NCBI RefSeq assembly: GCF_010669225.1
Contig: NZ_CP048627.1
Location: 1,377,292 to 1,441,291, forward strand
Length of the DNA: 64,000 bases
Source: Megamonas funiformis
Lineage (GTDB): Bacteria; Bacillota; Negativicutes; Selenomonadales; Selenomonadaceae
Direction of reading: 5' to 3'
The position numbers and the translations under genes are program-made. Below, in pieces: positions 53,674 through 62,444 of this stretch. The stretch's first letter is position 1, and each line of letters starts with the position of its first letter. Under the pieces are notes generated by a model. It was not told the DNA's origin. It was given only the letters and a program-made list of their open reading frames with translations, and ran no database searches.

Positions 53674-54564
53674 TTGTATATTATTTTTACTTGTCCACCT
53701 TTACCTCATTTAATAGTAGGAGGTAAATCATTATATCGAGTAGGCGATTTACATTTAAGAAGAATCATGCCGTCTACATTTGACTTAATATTTGTAACTG
53801 CTGGCAAGCTGTATTTAGAAGAAAATTCTCAAAAATATATTCTCAAAAAAGGAGAATTCTTGATTTTGCCACCAAATAGATTACACAAAGGATATAAATG
53901 TTGTGATGAAGCTACAGATTTCTTTTGGCTACATTTTTATACTACTGGTAAATTCAAATATATGGATAAACCTATCTATGATAAAAACCATAAACAAAAA
54001 GCAAATTATCAATTTACTAAAGAACCTTTCCATATATCACTACCTCAACATGGTTCACTAACAGCCGAACAACAATCTCAAATGGCTGAATATATGAATA
54101 CTATCGTTCAAGTAAAAATTGATAAAACTAAACCCAAAAAAGATTTCTATTCTTCAACTGTTTCTCAATTAAAGAGCCAACAATTATTTTTTTCCATTCT
54201 AAGTATTCTTTGTGATATTCATGAGCCAAATACCAAAAATGTAGCAGAAAAAATTTATGAACATTTTTCTCTATTTTATACAGAAAGCTTCGATTTAAAA
54301 AAACTATCTGATGAATATGCTTTTCATCCTACACATATAATTCGTTGCGTGAAAAATAAATATGGCTTGAGTCCACTACAACTACTCTTGCACATACGCA
54401 TACAAAAAGCTAAAGAATTATTAACATACACAAATTTTTCTATTAATAAAGTGGCTATATCTGTAGGATTTGATGATAATGCATATTTTACTAAACAATT
54501 TAAACGTATAGTTGGCACTGCTCCTACAAATTATAGAAAGCAACAACAAATAAATAAAATCTAA
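53674..54564 (+). CDS. AraC-family transcriptional regulator
   Basis: A 296-residue regulator with an N-terminal cupin ligand-binding domain (residues 25-100; LKKGEFLILPPNRLHKGYKC) and a C-terminal double HTH (about 195-290; FDLKKLSDEYAFHPTHIIRC, then KYGLSPLQLLLHIRIQKAKE and SVGFDDNAYFTKQFKRIVGT). TTG start at 53674, five bases after GAGGTG. It is divergent from the GPH/GH127 operon and very probably switches it on in response to arabinosides. Confidence 0.88.
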   Translation: MYIIFTCPPLPHLIVGGKSLYRVGDLHLRRIMPSTFDLIFVTAGKLYLEENSQKYILKKGEFLILPPNRLHKGYKCCDEATDFFWLHFYTTGKFKYMDKPIYDKNHKQKANYQFTKEPFHISLPQHGSLTAEQQSQMAEYMNTIVQVKIDKTKPKKDFYSSTVSQLKSQQLFFSILSILCDIHEPNTKNVAEKIYEHFSLFYTESFDLKKLSDEYAFHPTHIIRCVKNKYGLSPLQLLLHIRIQKAKELLTYTNFSINKVAISVGFDDNAYFTKQFKRIVGTAPTNYRKQQQINKI

Positions 54565-54633
54565 CTATTTTTAATTAAAATAGCTATAATAAAACAAAAA
54601 TGCTATAATAAAACATATTGTAAAGGAGGACAT

Positions 54634-55224
54634 ATGGCTACAAAGAAAAAATTTTACGCAGTAAAAAAAGGTTATCAAACAGGAATATTTACTACTTGGG
54701 CTGAATGTCAAAAACAGACACAAGGTTTTAAAGGAGCATTATTTAAATCTTTTCCCACAAAAGAAGAAGCTCAAAACTATTTAGAAGATAAACCTTCTGT
54801 CAATATTTCTGAACAAGATGATGACCGTTATTATATTTATGTAGATGGTTCATATATAAATGGTGAATATAGCTGGGGTATGGCTATTTTTTATAAAGGT
54901 AAATTAATAGATACTTTCAACGGAAAAGGCACTTCCATAGATGCTAGTGAGTTACATAACGTAGCTGGAGAAATTCAAGGCGCTATGGAAGCTACCAAAT
55001 GGGCTATTGCTCATGATGAAAAAATTGTAATCTGCCATGATTATATTGGTTTATCTGAATGGGCTTTAGGCAATTGGAAAACAAATAAAGAATTGACCAA
55101 AGCATATGCTGAATTTATGAAACCATATTTACATTTAGTAACCTTCAAAAAAGTAGCAGGTCATACAGGAGTATTAGGTAATGAACTTGCTGACAAATTA
55201 GCTAAACAAGCTTTAGGTTTATAA
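54634..55224 (+). CDS. rnhA: Ribonuclease H with N-terminal viroplasmin domain
   Basis: A 196-residue RNase H1-type enzyme. Residues 5-50 form a viroplasmin/hybrid-binding domain (FYAVKKGYQTGIFTTWAECQ). Residues 66-196 are the RNase H domain with Asp in YIYVDGSYINGEYS, Glu in AGEIQGAMEATKWA, Asp in CHDYIGLSEWA, and the ending HTGVLGNELADKLAKQA. It removes RNA from RNA-DNA hybrids. AAAGGAGG precedes the ATG. It is 37 bp upstream of tsaD and may share its transcript. Confidence 0.93.
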   Translation: MATKKKFYAVKKGYQTGIFTTWAECQKQTQGFKGALFKSFPTKEEAQNYLEDKPSVNISEQDDDRYYIYVDGSYINGEYSWGMAIFYKGKLIDTFNGKGTSIDASELHNVAGEIQGAMEATKWAIAHDEKIVICHDYIGLSEWALGNWKTNKELTKAYAEFMKPYLHLVTFKKVAGHTGVLGNELADKLAKQALGL

Positions 55225-55261
55225 TAAATTACTTAATAAAAATTAGAGGAGGAATAAAAAT

Positions 55262-56293
55262 TTGACTACTACAGATAATTCATTGACTTTAGGTATAGAA
55301 TCTAGCTGTGATGAAACTTCTGTTGCTATCTTACGCGGTGGCAGAGAAATACTAGCTAATGTAATTTCTACTCAAATTCCAATTCATCAAAAATTCGGAG
55401 GTGTCGTTCCTGAAATCGCCTCTCGTAAACATATTGTTAATATCATGCCTGTTTTAGATGAAGCACTTCATAAAGCAAATGTTACTTTAAAAGATATTGA
55501 TCGCATTGCTGTAGCGTATGGCCCAGGATTAGTAGGTGCTTTACTTGTAGGCGTATCTGCTGCCAAAACTTTGGCTTTTGCTTTAGATAAACCACTAATT
55601 GGCGTAAATCACTTAGAAGGTCATATCTTCGCCAATTTCTTATCCACACCTGAACTTCAACCACCATTTATGGCTCTCGTAGTTTCTGGTGGACATACTT
55701 CCCTAGTTCACGTAAAAGACTATAATCATTTTTCCCTAATGGGACAAACTCGTGATGATGCAGCTGGTGAAGCTTTTGATAAAGTAGCTCGTGTAATGGG
55801 ATTACCTTATCCAGGTGGCCCTCAAATTGATAAATTAGCTAAAGAAGGAAATTCTGATGCTATTGATTTCCCTATGGCATTAAATGAAAAAGGTAACTAT
55901 GAATTTAGCTTCAGTGGTCTAAAATCGGCTGTGCTCAATTATTTAAACAATATGAAAGCAAAACGCATCGAAATCAACAAAGCTGATGTTGCTGCTTCCT
56001 TCCAAAAATCAGTAGTTAATATCCTAGTGCATAAAGCTGTAGAAGCAGCTCGTCAAACCAACATGACAAAACTAGTACTTGCCGGTGGTGTAGCAGCAAA
56101 TAGCTCCCTAGAAGGACATCTCCAAAAAGCCTGCAAAGAAAACGGTCTAGAATTTTACTACCCAAGCAAAATTTTATGCACAGACAACGCTGCCATGATA
56201 GCCTGCCGTGGCTACTACCAAGCCCAAGCAGGAGACTTTGCCGATAGCAACCTAAACGCTATCCCTTATCTAGAATTAACTGACAAAAAATAG
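55262..56293 (+). CDS. tsaD: tRNA threonylcarbamoyladenosine biosynthesis protein TsaD
   Basis: A 343-residue ASKHA-fold protein that transfers threonylcarbamoyl to A37 of tRNAs. Motifs are [25 protein letters not shown], the metal-site [23 protein letters not shown] and GAFDKVAR-like [13 protein letters not shown], with [15 protein letters not shown] near the end. TTG start at 55262, nine bases after AGGAGG. The gene is complete. It is followed by the structured repeat pair described separately. Confidence 0.96.
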   Translation: MTTTDNSLTLGIESSCDETSVAILRGGREILANVISTQIPIHQKFGGVVPEIASRKHIVNIMPVLDEALHKANVTLKDIDRIAVAYGPGLVGALLVGVSAAKTLAFALDKPLIGVNHLEGHIFANFLSTPELQPPFMALVVSGGHTSLVHVKDYNHFSLMGQTRDDAAGEAFDKVARVMGLPYPGGPQIDKLAKEGNSDAIDFPMALNEKGNYEFSFSGLKSAVLNYLNNMKAKRIEINKADVAASFQKSVVNILVHKAVEAARQTNMTKLVLAGGVAANSSLEGHLQKACKENGLEFYYPSKILCTDNAAMIACRGYYQAQAGDFADSNLNAIPYLELTDKK

Positions 56294-56298
56294 GGATT

Positions 56299-56486
56299 TA
56301 TTCATTTCTTTGGTGCCAAAGAAACGAACGAAAGAAATCACCGCAGATAAAATTTTAATTTTGAAAATAATTATCACTTCATACAACGCTTAGAAACTCG
56401 CTTCGCTCAAACATTCAGACTAAAACCGTATTCAGTGATAATTATTTTCAATAATCTTGCGATTACCATTAAAATTTTATAATGCG
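56299..56486 (+). repeat. Structured unit A: terminal hairpin plus three-way-junction fold
   Basis: Hairpin H: TTC-A-TTTCTTTGG (56301-56313) with CCAAAGAAA-C-GAA (56316-56328). Outer stem P1: CCGCA...ATAAAATTTTAAT (56341-56359) with ATTAAAATTTTAT...TGCGG (56467-56486). Inner stem P2: GAAAATAATTATCACT (56363-56378) with AGTGATAATTATTTTC (56434-56449). Small stem P3: TAATC (56452-56456) with GATTA (56461-56465), between P2 and the P1 return strand. The 55-nt loop of P2 contains ACTCGCTTCGCTCA and ACTAAAACCGTAT. No reading frame is convincing. Confidence 0.7.
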
Positions 56487-56544
56487 GAAAATAAAAATTA
56501 CAAATTATTATTTTATAATTGTTTTTTTAATAATACCAAAATTC
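56487..56544. other. AT-rich centre between units A and B
   Basis: Fifty-eight bases of almost pure A/T separate the two inverted units; a weak stem ACAAATTATT with AATAATTTGT-like pairing is possible. No gene or promoter is clear. Confidence 0.4.
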
Positions 56545-56742
56545 CCCGCGTTAGTAGATTTTACGGTAGCTAAAAGCTATTGGCAAAGATGAAATCATGG
56601 ATACGGTTTTAGTCCAACTGTCTGAGCGAAGCGAGTTTTGAGCGTTGTAGACATGATTTCATCTTTGCCAAAGTAAAATCTAATATTGCGGGCATATTTT
56701 CTTTTTGATTCGTTTTTCTTTTAAATAAAAGAAAAATGAATA
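56545..56742 (-). repeat. Structured unit B: inverted partner of unit A with different stems
   Basis: Reading the minus strand, the same parts occur in the same order. H: TTC-A-TTTTTCTTTT with AAAAGAAAAA-C-GAA (56709-56740). P1: GCGGG and TAGATTTTAC-type arms (56545-56564 with 56673-56692). P2: GGCAAAGATGAAATCATG (56582-56599) with its inverse (56652-56669). P3: TAGCT (56567-56571) with AGCTA (56575-56579). The P2 loop is about 85 percent like that of unit A by eye, but P1, P2, P3 and H have different sequences and are still paired. The A-C mismatch in H is kept. This covariation supports a real structure. Confidence 0.7.
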
Positions 56743-56767
56743 ATCTCTTATGAGTGGGCGATTTTTT

Positions 56768-57508
56768 ATGTTGGAGATATTTTCTGATACTTCGTTATTA
56801 TTAGCTATTGGTATAGCTTTTATTTCTACATTAATCCAATCCTTGACGGGTTTTGGATTTGCTATTGTTTCTACGCCATTACTTTTAATGGTCTATGATG
56901 CCAAAGAAGTCGTTGTACTTTTGCAATTTTTATCTGTCGTTCTTGATACTGTTTTTGTCTTTTTTGTCAAAGATAATATTGATTGGCATTTTCTAAAACC
57001 ATTGCTGATTGGTTCAGTAATAGGTCATCCTATTGGTATTCTTATCTATCTATTTGTGCCTACTATAGGATTAAAAATTTTCATTGCTTGTGTTATTTTA
57101 TCATTCTTATTTCTTACCAAAATTTATCGTAAACAACTGACTGAAACTTCCTGTAAAACTGGTGTTGTTGGTTGTCTATCTGGTATTTTAAATACTTCTA
57201 CCAGTATGAGTGGTCCACCGCTTATTATTTATTTAACATCTACTAATCGTGATAAAACTTCTTTGCGTGCCACTTGTATTGCTTATTTTACTATTATTAA
57301 CTACCTAGGTATCCTTGCTTTTTACTTAGCAGGAAAAGATTTTTCATTTGCTATTGAACAAAGTATTTATATCGTTCCATTCTGTTTTATTGCTTTATGG
57401 TTAGGTAATAAATTATTTCCTTATATTTCTCAAAAAATGTTTAATCGACTCGTCTTCGTTATGTTATTATTCAGTGCTTTATATACTATTTATTCAGCTA
57501 TCAATTAA
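56768..57508 (+). CDS. TauE/SafE-family sulphite or organic-anion exporter
   Basis: A 246-residue inner-membrane protein with about eight membrane segments. The family pattern is IQSLTGFGFAIVSTPLLLM near the N terminus and GCLSGILNTSTSMSGPPLII in the second half (the repeated GxxSG...GPP motif). The family moves sulphite, sulphoacetate and related anions; the substrate here is not known. ATG 56768 is chosen because the first membrane segment follows at the normal distance; the ribosome site is poor. It is 11 bp upstream of an SDR gene, likely one transcript. Confidence 0.85.
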   Translation: MLEIFSDTSLLLAIGIAFISTLIQSLTGFGFAIVSTPLLLMVYDAKEVVVLLQFLSVVLDTVFVFFVKDNIDWHFLKPLLIGSVIGHPIGILIYLFVPTIGLKIFIACVILSFLFLTKIYRKQLTETSCKTGVVGCLSGILNTSTSMSGPPLIIYLTSTNRDKTSLRATCIAYFTIINYLGILAFYLAGKDFSFAIEQSIYIVPFCFIALWLGNKLFPYISQKMFNRLVFVMLLFSALYTIYSAIN

Positions 57509-57519
57509 AGGAGAACTAT

Positions 57520-58203
57520 ATGAATAAAGTTGCCGTTGTTACTGGTGGCGCTAGAGGTATTGGCAAAGCCATTTGTGATGAATTCAAAGCTCAAAATATT
57601 ACAGTATGTACTATTGATATTTTATCTAATGATTATTTTGTTGGCGATATTGCTGATGAAAAAATATTGACGCAATTTGCCCAAAAAGTAATTGATGAGC
57701 ATACAAAAATAGATTATTTAATCAATAACGCTTGTCTTATGAAAGGTGGCTTAGCTACTGCTTCTTATGAAGATTTTCTCTACGTACTAAAAGTTGGTGC
57801 TGTAGCTCCTTTTATGCTTACTAAATTATTTATGAACCATCTTCAAGACAATGCTAGCATCGTAAATATTTCTTCTAGCCGTCATTTGATGAGTCAAGCA
57901 GATACTGAAAGTTACACTGCTGCTAAAGGAGCAATCTCTTCACTAACTCATGCTATGGCAGTTACATTGCGTGGAAAAGCTCGTGTAAACAGTATTTCTC
58001 CTGGTTGGATAGATACTACAAATAGTGAATTTTCCTCAGCAGATAAACTTCAAGTTGGCGTACCCAAAGATATTGTAAATGCTGTGATGTTTCTTTGCAG
58101 TGAGAAATCTTCATTTATTACTGGTCAAGATATCGTCGTTGATGGTGGCATGACCAAACAAATGATTTATCATGATGATTGCGATTGGTATTACAATAAA
58201 TAA
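57520..58203 (+). CDS. Short-chain dehydrogenase/reductase (SDR)
   Basis: A 227-residue NAD(P)-dependent oxidoreductase. The cofactor motif is VVTGGARGIGKAI, then NNACLMKGG, the catalytic Ser in SIVNISSSRH and the Tyr-x-x-x-Lys in SYTAAKGAISS. The C-terminal GQDIVVDGGMTKQM is standard for classical SDRs. It is somewhat shorter than the usual 245-250. The substrate is unknown. AAAGGAG lies before the ATG, and the TauE-family gene is directly upstream. Confidence 0.88.
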   Translation: MNKVAVVTGGARGIGKAICDEFKAQNITVCTIDILSNDYFVGDIADEKILTQFAQKVIDEHTKIDYLINNACLMKGGLATASYEDFLYVLKVGAVAPFMLTKLFMNHLQDNASIVNISSSRHLMSQADTESYTAAKGAISSLTHAMAVTLRGKARVNSISPGWIDTTNSEFSSADKLQVGVPKDIVNAVMFLCSEKSSFITGQDIVVDGGMTKQMIYHDDCDWYYNK

Positions 58204-58287
58204 AGGTATTCTTCCTTGATACACAGAATTATATTATATAAATATTTATAATATAAAAATATGTATATAAGTATAGGAGGAATTTTT

Positions 58288-58665
58288 ATGGGATTATTTG
58301 ATAATCTTTTAGGCAATGCCTCTAAAGCAAATCTTGATGATATCCGCCAAGATTACGCTAAATTATTAGCTAATGGCGAAAACATTCAACAGGCTTATGA
58401 AATTTTTCGTGATTTATTTATTTTTACCGATAAACGCCTTATCCTTGTAGATAAACAAGGTATTACAGGTAAAAAAACACAATATCATTCTATACCATAT
58501 AAAAGTATAAGACATTTCAGCATTGAAACAGCTGGTCATTTTGATTTAGATGCTGAATTAAAAATATATGTTGCTGGTATGGATATGCCTATTAGCAAAA
58601 AATTTGATAAAAGTTTAGATATTTATCAACTACAAGCTATTTTAGCTGAATATGTATTACGTTAA
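58288..58665 (+). CDS. PH-domain protein (bacterial PH_1 type)
   Basis: A 125-residue soluble protein with a bacterial pleckstrin-homology-like fold: LFIFTDKRLILVDKQGITGK and KTQYHSIPYKSIRHFSIETA are the typical strand pattern, followed by a C-terminal helix (YQLQAILAEYV). ATG 58288 follows AGGAGG by eight bases; the upstream ATG at 58261 lacks a site. Function is unknown; members are widespread in Firmicutes. Single gene with its own terminator. Confidence 0.85.
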   Translation: MGLFDNLLGNASKANLDDIRQDYAKLLANGENIQQAYEIFRDLFIFTDKRLILVDKQGITGKKTQYHSIPYKSIRHFSIETAGHFDLDAELKIYVAGMDMPISKKFDKSLDIYQLQAILAEYVLR

Positions 58666-58671
58666 AATAAA

Positions 58672-58712
58672 AAGCTGGGTTTAAAATCCTTTATAGATTT
58701 AAACTCAGCCTT
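58672..58712 (+). terminator. Terminator after the PH-domain gene
   Basis: AAGCTGGGTTTAAA pairs (one G-U) with TTTAAACTCAGCCTT, followed by T6. Confidence 0.82.
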
Positions 58713-58752
58713 TTTTATCAATAAATTCAATATAAAATTATGAGGTTACTCT

Positions 58753-61644
58753 ATGCAAACACAAGATTATTTAGCTCAAGAACTCCAACAAAGTCTTGCT
58801 AGCGCTCTTATAGATGATAAAATTAATTCCTTGCCTGATTTACAACCACAGATAATCTATAATGATTATAATAGTGGCTCTAATCTATTAGTAGAACTAC
58901 TTCAAGAATTACAAACTTGTAAACGATTTTATTTTGCCATAGCTTTTATCACTCAAAGTGGTTTAATTTGTCTTAAAGAATGTTTAAAACTACTTCAAGA
59001 AAAAAACATCACTGGCGATATTTTAACCACTGATTATCTATATTTTAATCAACCAAAAGCTCTACAAGAATTACAACAATATCCTAATTTAAATATTCGC
59101 ATTTATACTAAAGAAAATTTCCATATCAAAGGCTATATCTTTGAACAAAATGATTATTACACTTTAATTGTAGGCAGTAATAATTTAACGCAAACAGCCT
59201 TAAAAGCAAATAAAGAATGGAGCCTAAAAATAAATTCTTTAGCAAATGGTGCTTTAATCAACAATACATTATCTCAATTTCAACAAATGTGGCAAGAAGC
59301 CATGCCTTTGACTGATATCTGGCTTAAACAATATGCTGATAAATATCATTCTTTACAAAAATTAAAAAGACAATTTGCTACAGTTCAAGAAAATATCTCT
59401 ACTAATGATATTGCTCCTAATAAAATGCAACAGGAAGCATTAACAGCATTAGCAAAATTACAACAAGATAATAAACAAAAAGCATTATTGATATCAGCTA
59501 CAGGCACAGGAAAAACATATTTAAGTGCCTTTGCTGTCAAAAAAGCCAATCCTAAACGACTATTATTTTTAGCCCATCGCGAACAAATTCTTAAACAAGC
59601 TTGTAAAACTTTTGCCAAAATAATACCAGATATCCAATATGGTATTTTGTCAGCTAATCATAAGGATTTTCATAAACCTTATCTATTTGCTACCATAAAT
59701 ATGCTAAGCAAAGAAGAAAATTTAACTCAATTCACACCAACACATTTTGACTATATCATCATTGATGAAACTCATCGAGCTGGTGCCAGTAGTTATTTAA
59801 AAATCTTAAATTACTTTCAGCCACAATTTTTATTAGGTATGACAGCTACACCAGAACGCACAGACGGCTTTGATATCTACCAATTATTTGACCATAATAT
59901 AGCTTATGAAATTCGCTTAAACCAAGCTATGCAAGAAAATTTACTTTGCCCATTTCACTACTTTGGCATTACTGATATCACAGTTGATGATCAAGAAATC
60001 AATGATAATTCAACATTTAACGATTTAACTACAGACGCTCGCGTAACACATATTATCAATCAATCTAAATACTATGGTTTCAGTGGAGAACGTCTGCGCG
60101 GTTTAATATTTTGTAGTCAAATAGAAGAAGCCCAAATACTTTCACAAAAATTTAATGAGCGAGGATTTAATACCATTGCTCTATCAGGTAAAGATAGTCA
60201 AGAAACACGAACTAATGCCATTCATAAATTAGAACAAAAAGAACGCTCTACAGGTCTTGATTATATATTCACTGTAGACATTATGAATGAAGGCATTGAT
60301 ATTCCTGCTATAAATCAAATAATCATGCTCAGACCTACAAAATCAGCCATTATCTTCGTTCAACAATTAGGTCGTGGGCTTCGCAAATATCCACAAAAAG
60401 ATTATGTAGTAATTCTTGACTTTATCGGCAACTATCAAAATAACTTTATGATACCAATAGCTCTATCTGGTGATACTTCTTATAATAAAGATAATATCCG
60501 TCATTATGTAGCAGAAGGCAATCGTTTCATCTTTGGTTCTTCTACCATTCATTTTGATAAAATAGCTCGTCAAAAAATCTATCAAGCCATTGATAGTGCC
60601 AAATTAAGCGATACAGCCTTATTGAAAAATGAATATCTACAATTAAAACAAAAATTAGGAAAAATTCCTTCTATCTTTGATTTTTCCCAGTTTGGTAGTA
60701 TAGATATTTTAAAATTCCTTGATAAATTTAAAACATATCATAATTTCTTGCAAAAATACGATAAAGATTACACAATTAGATTTAATACAATTCAAGAAGA
60801 AATTCTTTATTTTATCTCATATCGCTTTGCTAAAGGCAAAAGAATTCATGAACTCATAGCTTTAAAATTATTATTAAAAAATACATCTCATTTATTAATG
60901 GATATAAAGCAAATCTTAATTACAAAATACCATCAAGAATTTACTGAGCAAATAAAAGTTTCATTAATACGCAATTTAACTAATCTATTTACTATTAGCA
61001 ATGAGCAAGCTAAATTTAGTAATTGCATTTTCATCAAAGAAAATGATAATGATTACATCATCAGTGATATTTTTAAATCAGCTTTACAAGATGAAAAGTT
61101 CTATTTTCAAATAAATGAAATTCTCGATTTTGCCTTAGAAAGATATCAAAAATACTATCAAAATAAATACAAAAATACTAATCTTGTTTTATATCAAAAA
61201 TACACTTATGAAGAAGTTTGTTATCTATTAAATTGGCCTCAAAAAATAAATCCTAATGCCATGGCTGGTTATTTCTATGAAAAAACAACACATACCATGC
61301 CAGTATTTATCAATTATATAGCGCCAGATAAAAAAAGAGTAGATTATACTAATGAATTTTTAAGCAATACCTTGATTACAGCCTACTCCAAAAGCAATCG
61401 AAAATTAGACTCTAGTGATGCTAAACATATATATAATGCGAATAAAGAACAAAATAAATTATATCTATTTGTGCGCAAACCTAGTGAAGATAAAGAAGCT
61501 AAGGAATTTTATTTTTTAGGTGAAATCACAGCCCAAGGCAATCCAGAATTTGCACCTAAATATAATGGTTTTAAAATTCTCTATAAATTAGATACACCTG
61601 TTAGAGCAGATATTTTCGATTATCTTACAACCATAACCGTTTAA
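58753..61644 (+). CDS. PLD-nuclease/superfamily 2 helicase with DUF3427 end
   Basis: A 963-residue protein. Residues about 45-180 are a phospholipase-D-like nuclease domain (FHIKGYIFEQND at 123, then IVGSNNLTQTAL). Residues 225-590 are an SF2 helicase: Walker A SATGTGKT (248-255), DETH (338-341), GMTATPERTDG, and QLGRGLRKYPQKDYVVILDF. The last 150 residues match DUF3427 (YTYEEVCYLLNWPQKINPNA). In the HKD-type motif the Asp position is Glu, so cleavage is uncertain. Such proteins are linked to DNA repair or defence. It has no operon partner; a weak site precedes the ATG. Confidence 0.87.
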   Translation: MQTQDYLAQELQQSLASALIDDKINSLPDLQPQIIYNDYNSGSNLLVELLQELQTCKRFYFAIAFITQSGLICLKECLKLLQEKNITGDILTTDYLYFNQPKALQELQQYPNLNIRIYTKENFHIKGYIFEQNDYYTLIVGSNNLTQTALKANKEWSLKINSLANGALINNTLSQFQQMWQEAMPLTDIWLKQYADKYHSLQKLKRQFATVQENISTNDIAPNKMQQEALTALAKLQQDNKQKALLISATGTGKTYLSAFAVKKANPKRLLFLAHREQILKQACKTFAKIIPDIQYGILSANHKDFHKPYLFATINMLSKEENLTQFTPTHFDYIIIDETHRAGASSYLKILNYFQPQFLLGMTATPERTDGFDIYQLFDHNIAYEIRLNQAMQENLLCPFHYFGITDITVDDQEINDNSTFNDLTTDARVTHIINQSKYYGFSGERLRGLIFCSQIEEAQILSQKFNERGFNTIALSGKDSQETRTNAIHKLEQKERSTGLDYIFTVDIMNEGIDIPAINQIIMLRPTKSAIIFVQQLGRGLRKYPQKDYVVILDFIGNYQNNFMIPIALSGDTSYNKDNIRHYVAEGNRFIFGSSTIHFDKIARQKIYQAIDSAKLSDTALLKNEYLQLKQKLGKIPSIFDFSQFGSIDILKFLDKFKTYHNFLQKYDKDYTIRFNTIQEEILYFISYRFAKGKRIHELIALKLLLKNTSHLLMDIKQILITKYHQEFTEQIKVSLIRNLTNLFTISNEQAKFSNCIFIKENDNDYIISDIFKSALQDEKFYFQINEILDFALERYQKYYQNKYKNTNLVLYQKYTYEEVCYLLNWPQKINPNAMAGYFYEKTTHTMPVFINYIAPDKKRVDYTNEFLSNTLITAYSKSNRKLDSSDAKHIYNANKEQNKLYLFVRKPSEDKEAKEFYFLGEITAQGNPEFAPKYNGFKILYKLDTPVRADIFDYLTTITV

Positions 61645-61648
61645 AATA

Positions 61649-61710
61649 AAAAGACATCTATAAAAAATGATAAGTTTCATAAACTTCCATTTCCATAGAT
61701 GTCTTTTTTT
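61649..61710. terminator. Terminator between the helicase and sepF genes
   Basis: AAAAGACATCTAT at about 61649-61662 pairs with ATAGATGTCTTTT at about 61695-61707, with an inner AAGTTT/AAACTT stem and T-runs on both sides. Confidence 0.8.
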
Positions 61711-62212
61711 ATTTTGTTGGAATAATTTCTTCAATAGATACGCCATTTGGCACATATAATACCATTTTTGCAGAAATTCTTTTTACAGAACCATCTAATA
61801 CATAGCAAGCACCATTCATAAAATCGCAAATACGAACTTGTTCACTTTGTTCAATTTTTTCGTAATTGATAAGCACAGCTTTAGAAGCTTTTAAAGCATC
61901 AGCAGCAATTCTTGTATCATTGAAATTAGTAGGTTCAAATACAAGTACATTCATATTTGGCTGTTTATATACTTTTAAACTAGGACGACGATTATTTTCT
62001 TCATAGTTATTAGTAGCAGATGATGTTGCTTCATCTCTTGTAGCTTCAGCTGTATTTGTGTAAATGGAAGGTCCATTTGCTACACGAGTAACATTAGGAG
62101 CTACTTTTACTGTTTGTCTTCTAGTTTCTTGTTTTTCATCAACTTTAGCTTCTATTTCTTCAACTTCTTCTGGAATTAGAAACTTAGTGATTTTTGATAA
62201 AAAATCCGCCAT
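61709..62212 (-). CDS. sepF: Cell division protein SepF
   Basis: A 167-residue FtsZ-binding membrane anchor. The N-terminal amphipathic helix is MADFLSKITKFLIP; a variable linker (residues 20-75) follows; the C-terminal SepF domain (78-165) has LKVYKQPNMNVLVFEPTNFN, AVLINYEKIEQSEQVRICDF and NGACYVLDGSVKRISAKMVL. Length is normal. It stands alone rather than in a ylm cluster. A GAGGTGAG site lies before the ATG. Confidence 0.93.
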   Translation of the reverse strand: MADFLSKITKFLIPEEVEEIEAKVDEKQETRRQTVKVAPNVTRVANGPSIYTNTAEATRDEATSSATNNYEENNRRPSLKVYKQPNMNVLVFEPTNFNDTRIAADALKASKAVLINYEKIEQSEQVRICDFMNGACYVLDGSVKRISAKMVLYVPNGVSIEEIIPTK

Positions 62213-62444
62213 AATCTCACCTCAAATATCCTTTTATAACCCATAAATATATTTTATATAAAATTAAAATAAACCCATACTAGAACAATTCTCTATAAAA
62301 TAAAAAAATCCTGCAAAAAACTGTAATAAATATTATTTTCATAAAATTTATTTGATTGTTTAACTAATCAAATAAATTCATAAATATGCTAAGAAGCGAC
62401 ACATACAAATGTCGCTTCTAACACATTATATACTATACTTAAAA
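62213..62444. other. Gap between sepF and typA with two perfect inverted repeats
   Basis: TTTATTTGATT pairs with AATCAAATAAA (62347-62376), and AGAAGCGACA pairs with TGTCGCTTCT (62392-62419). Neither is followed by a clear T-run. The second probably marks the end of the typA transcript. Confidence 0.5.

Noticed and set aside
62347-62419. Two perfect inverted repeats near typA as another structured element
   Set aside because: They are short, unrelated to each other and best explained as ordinary hairpins near a transcript end.
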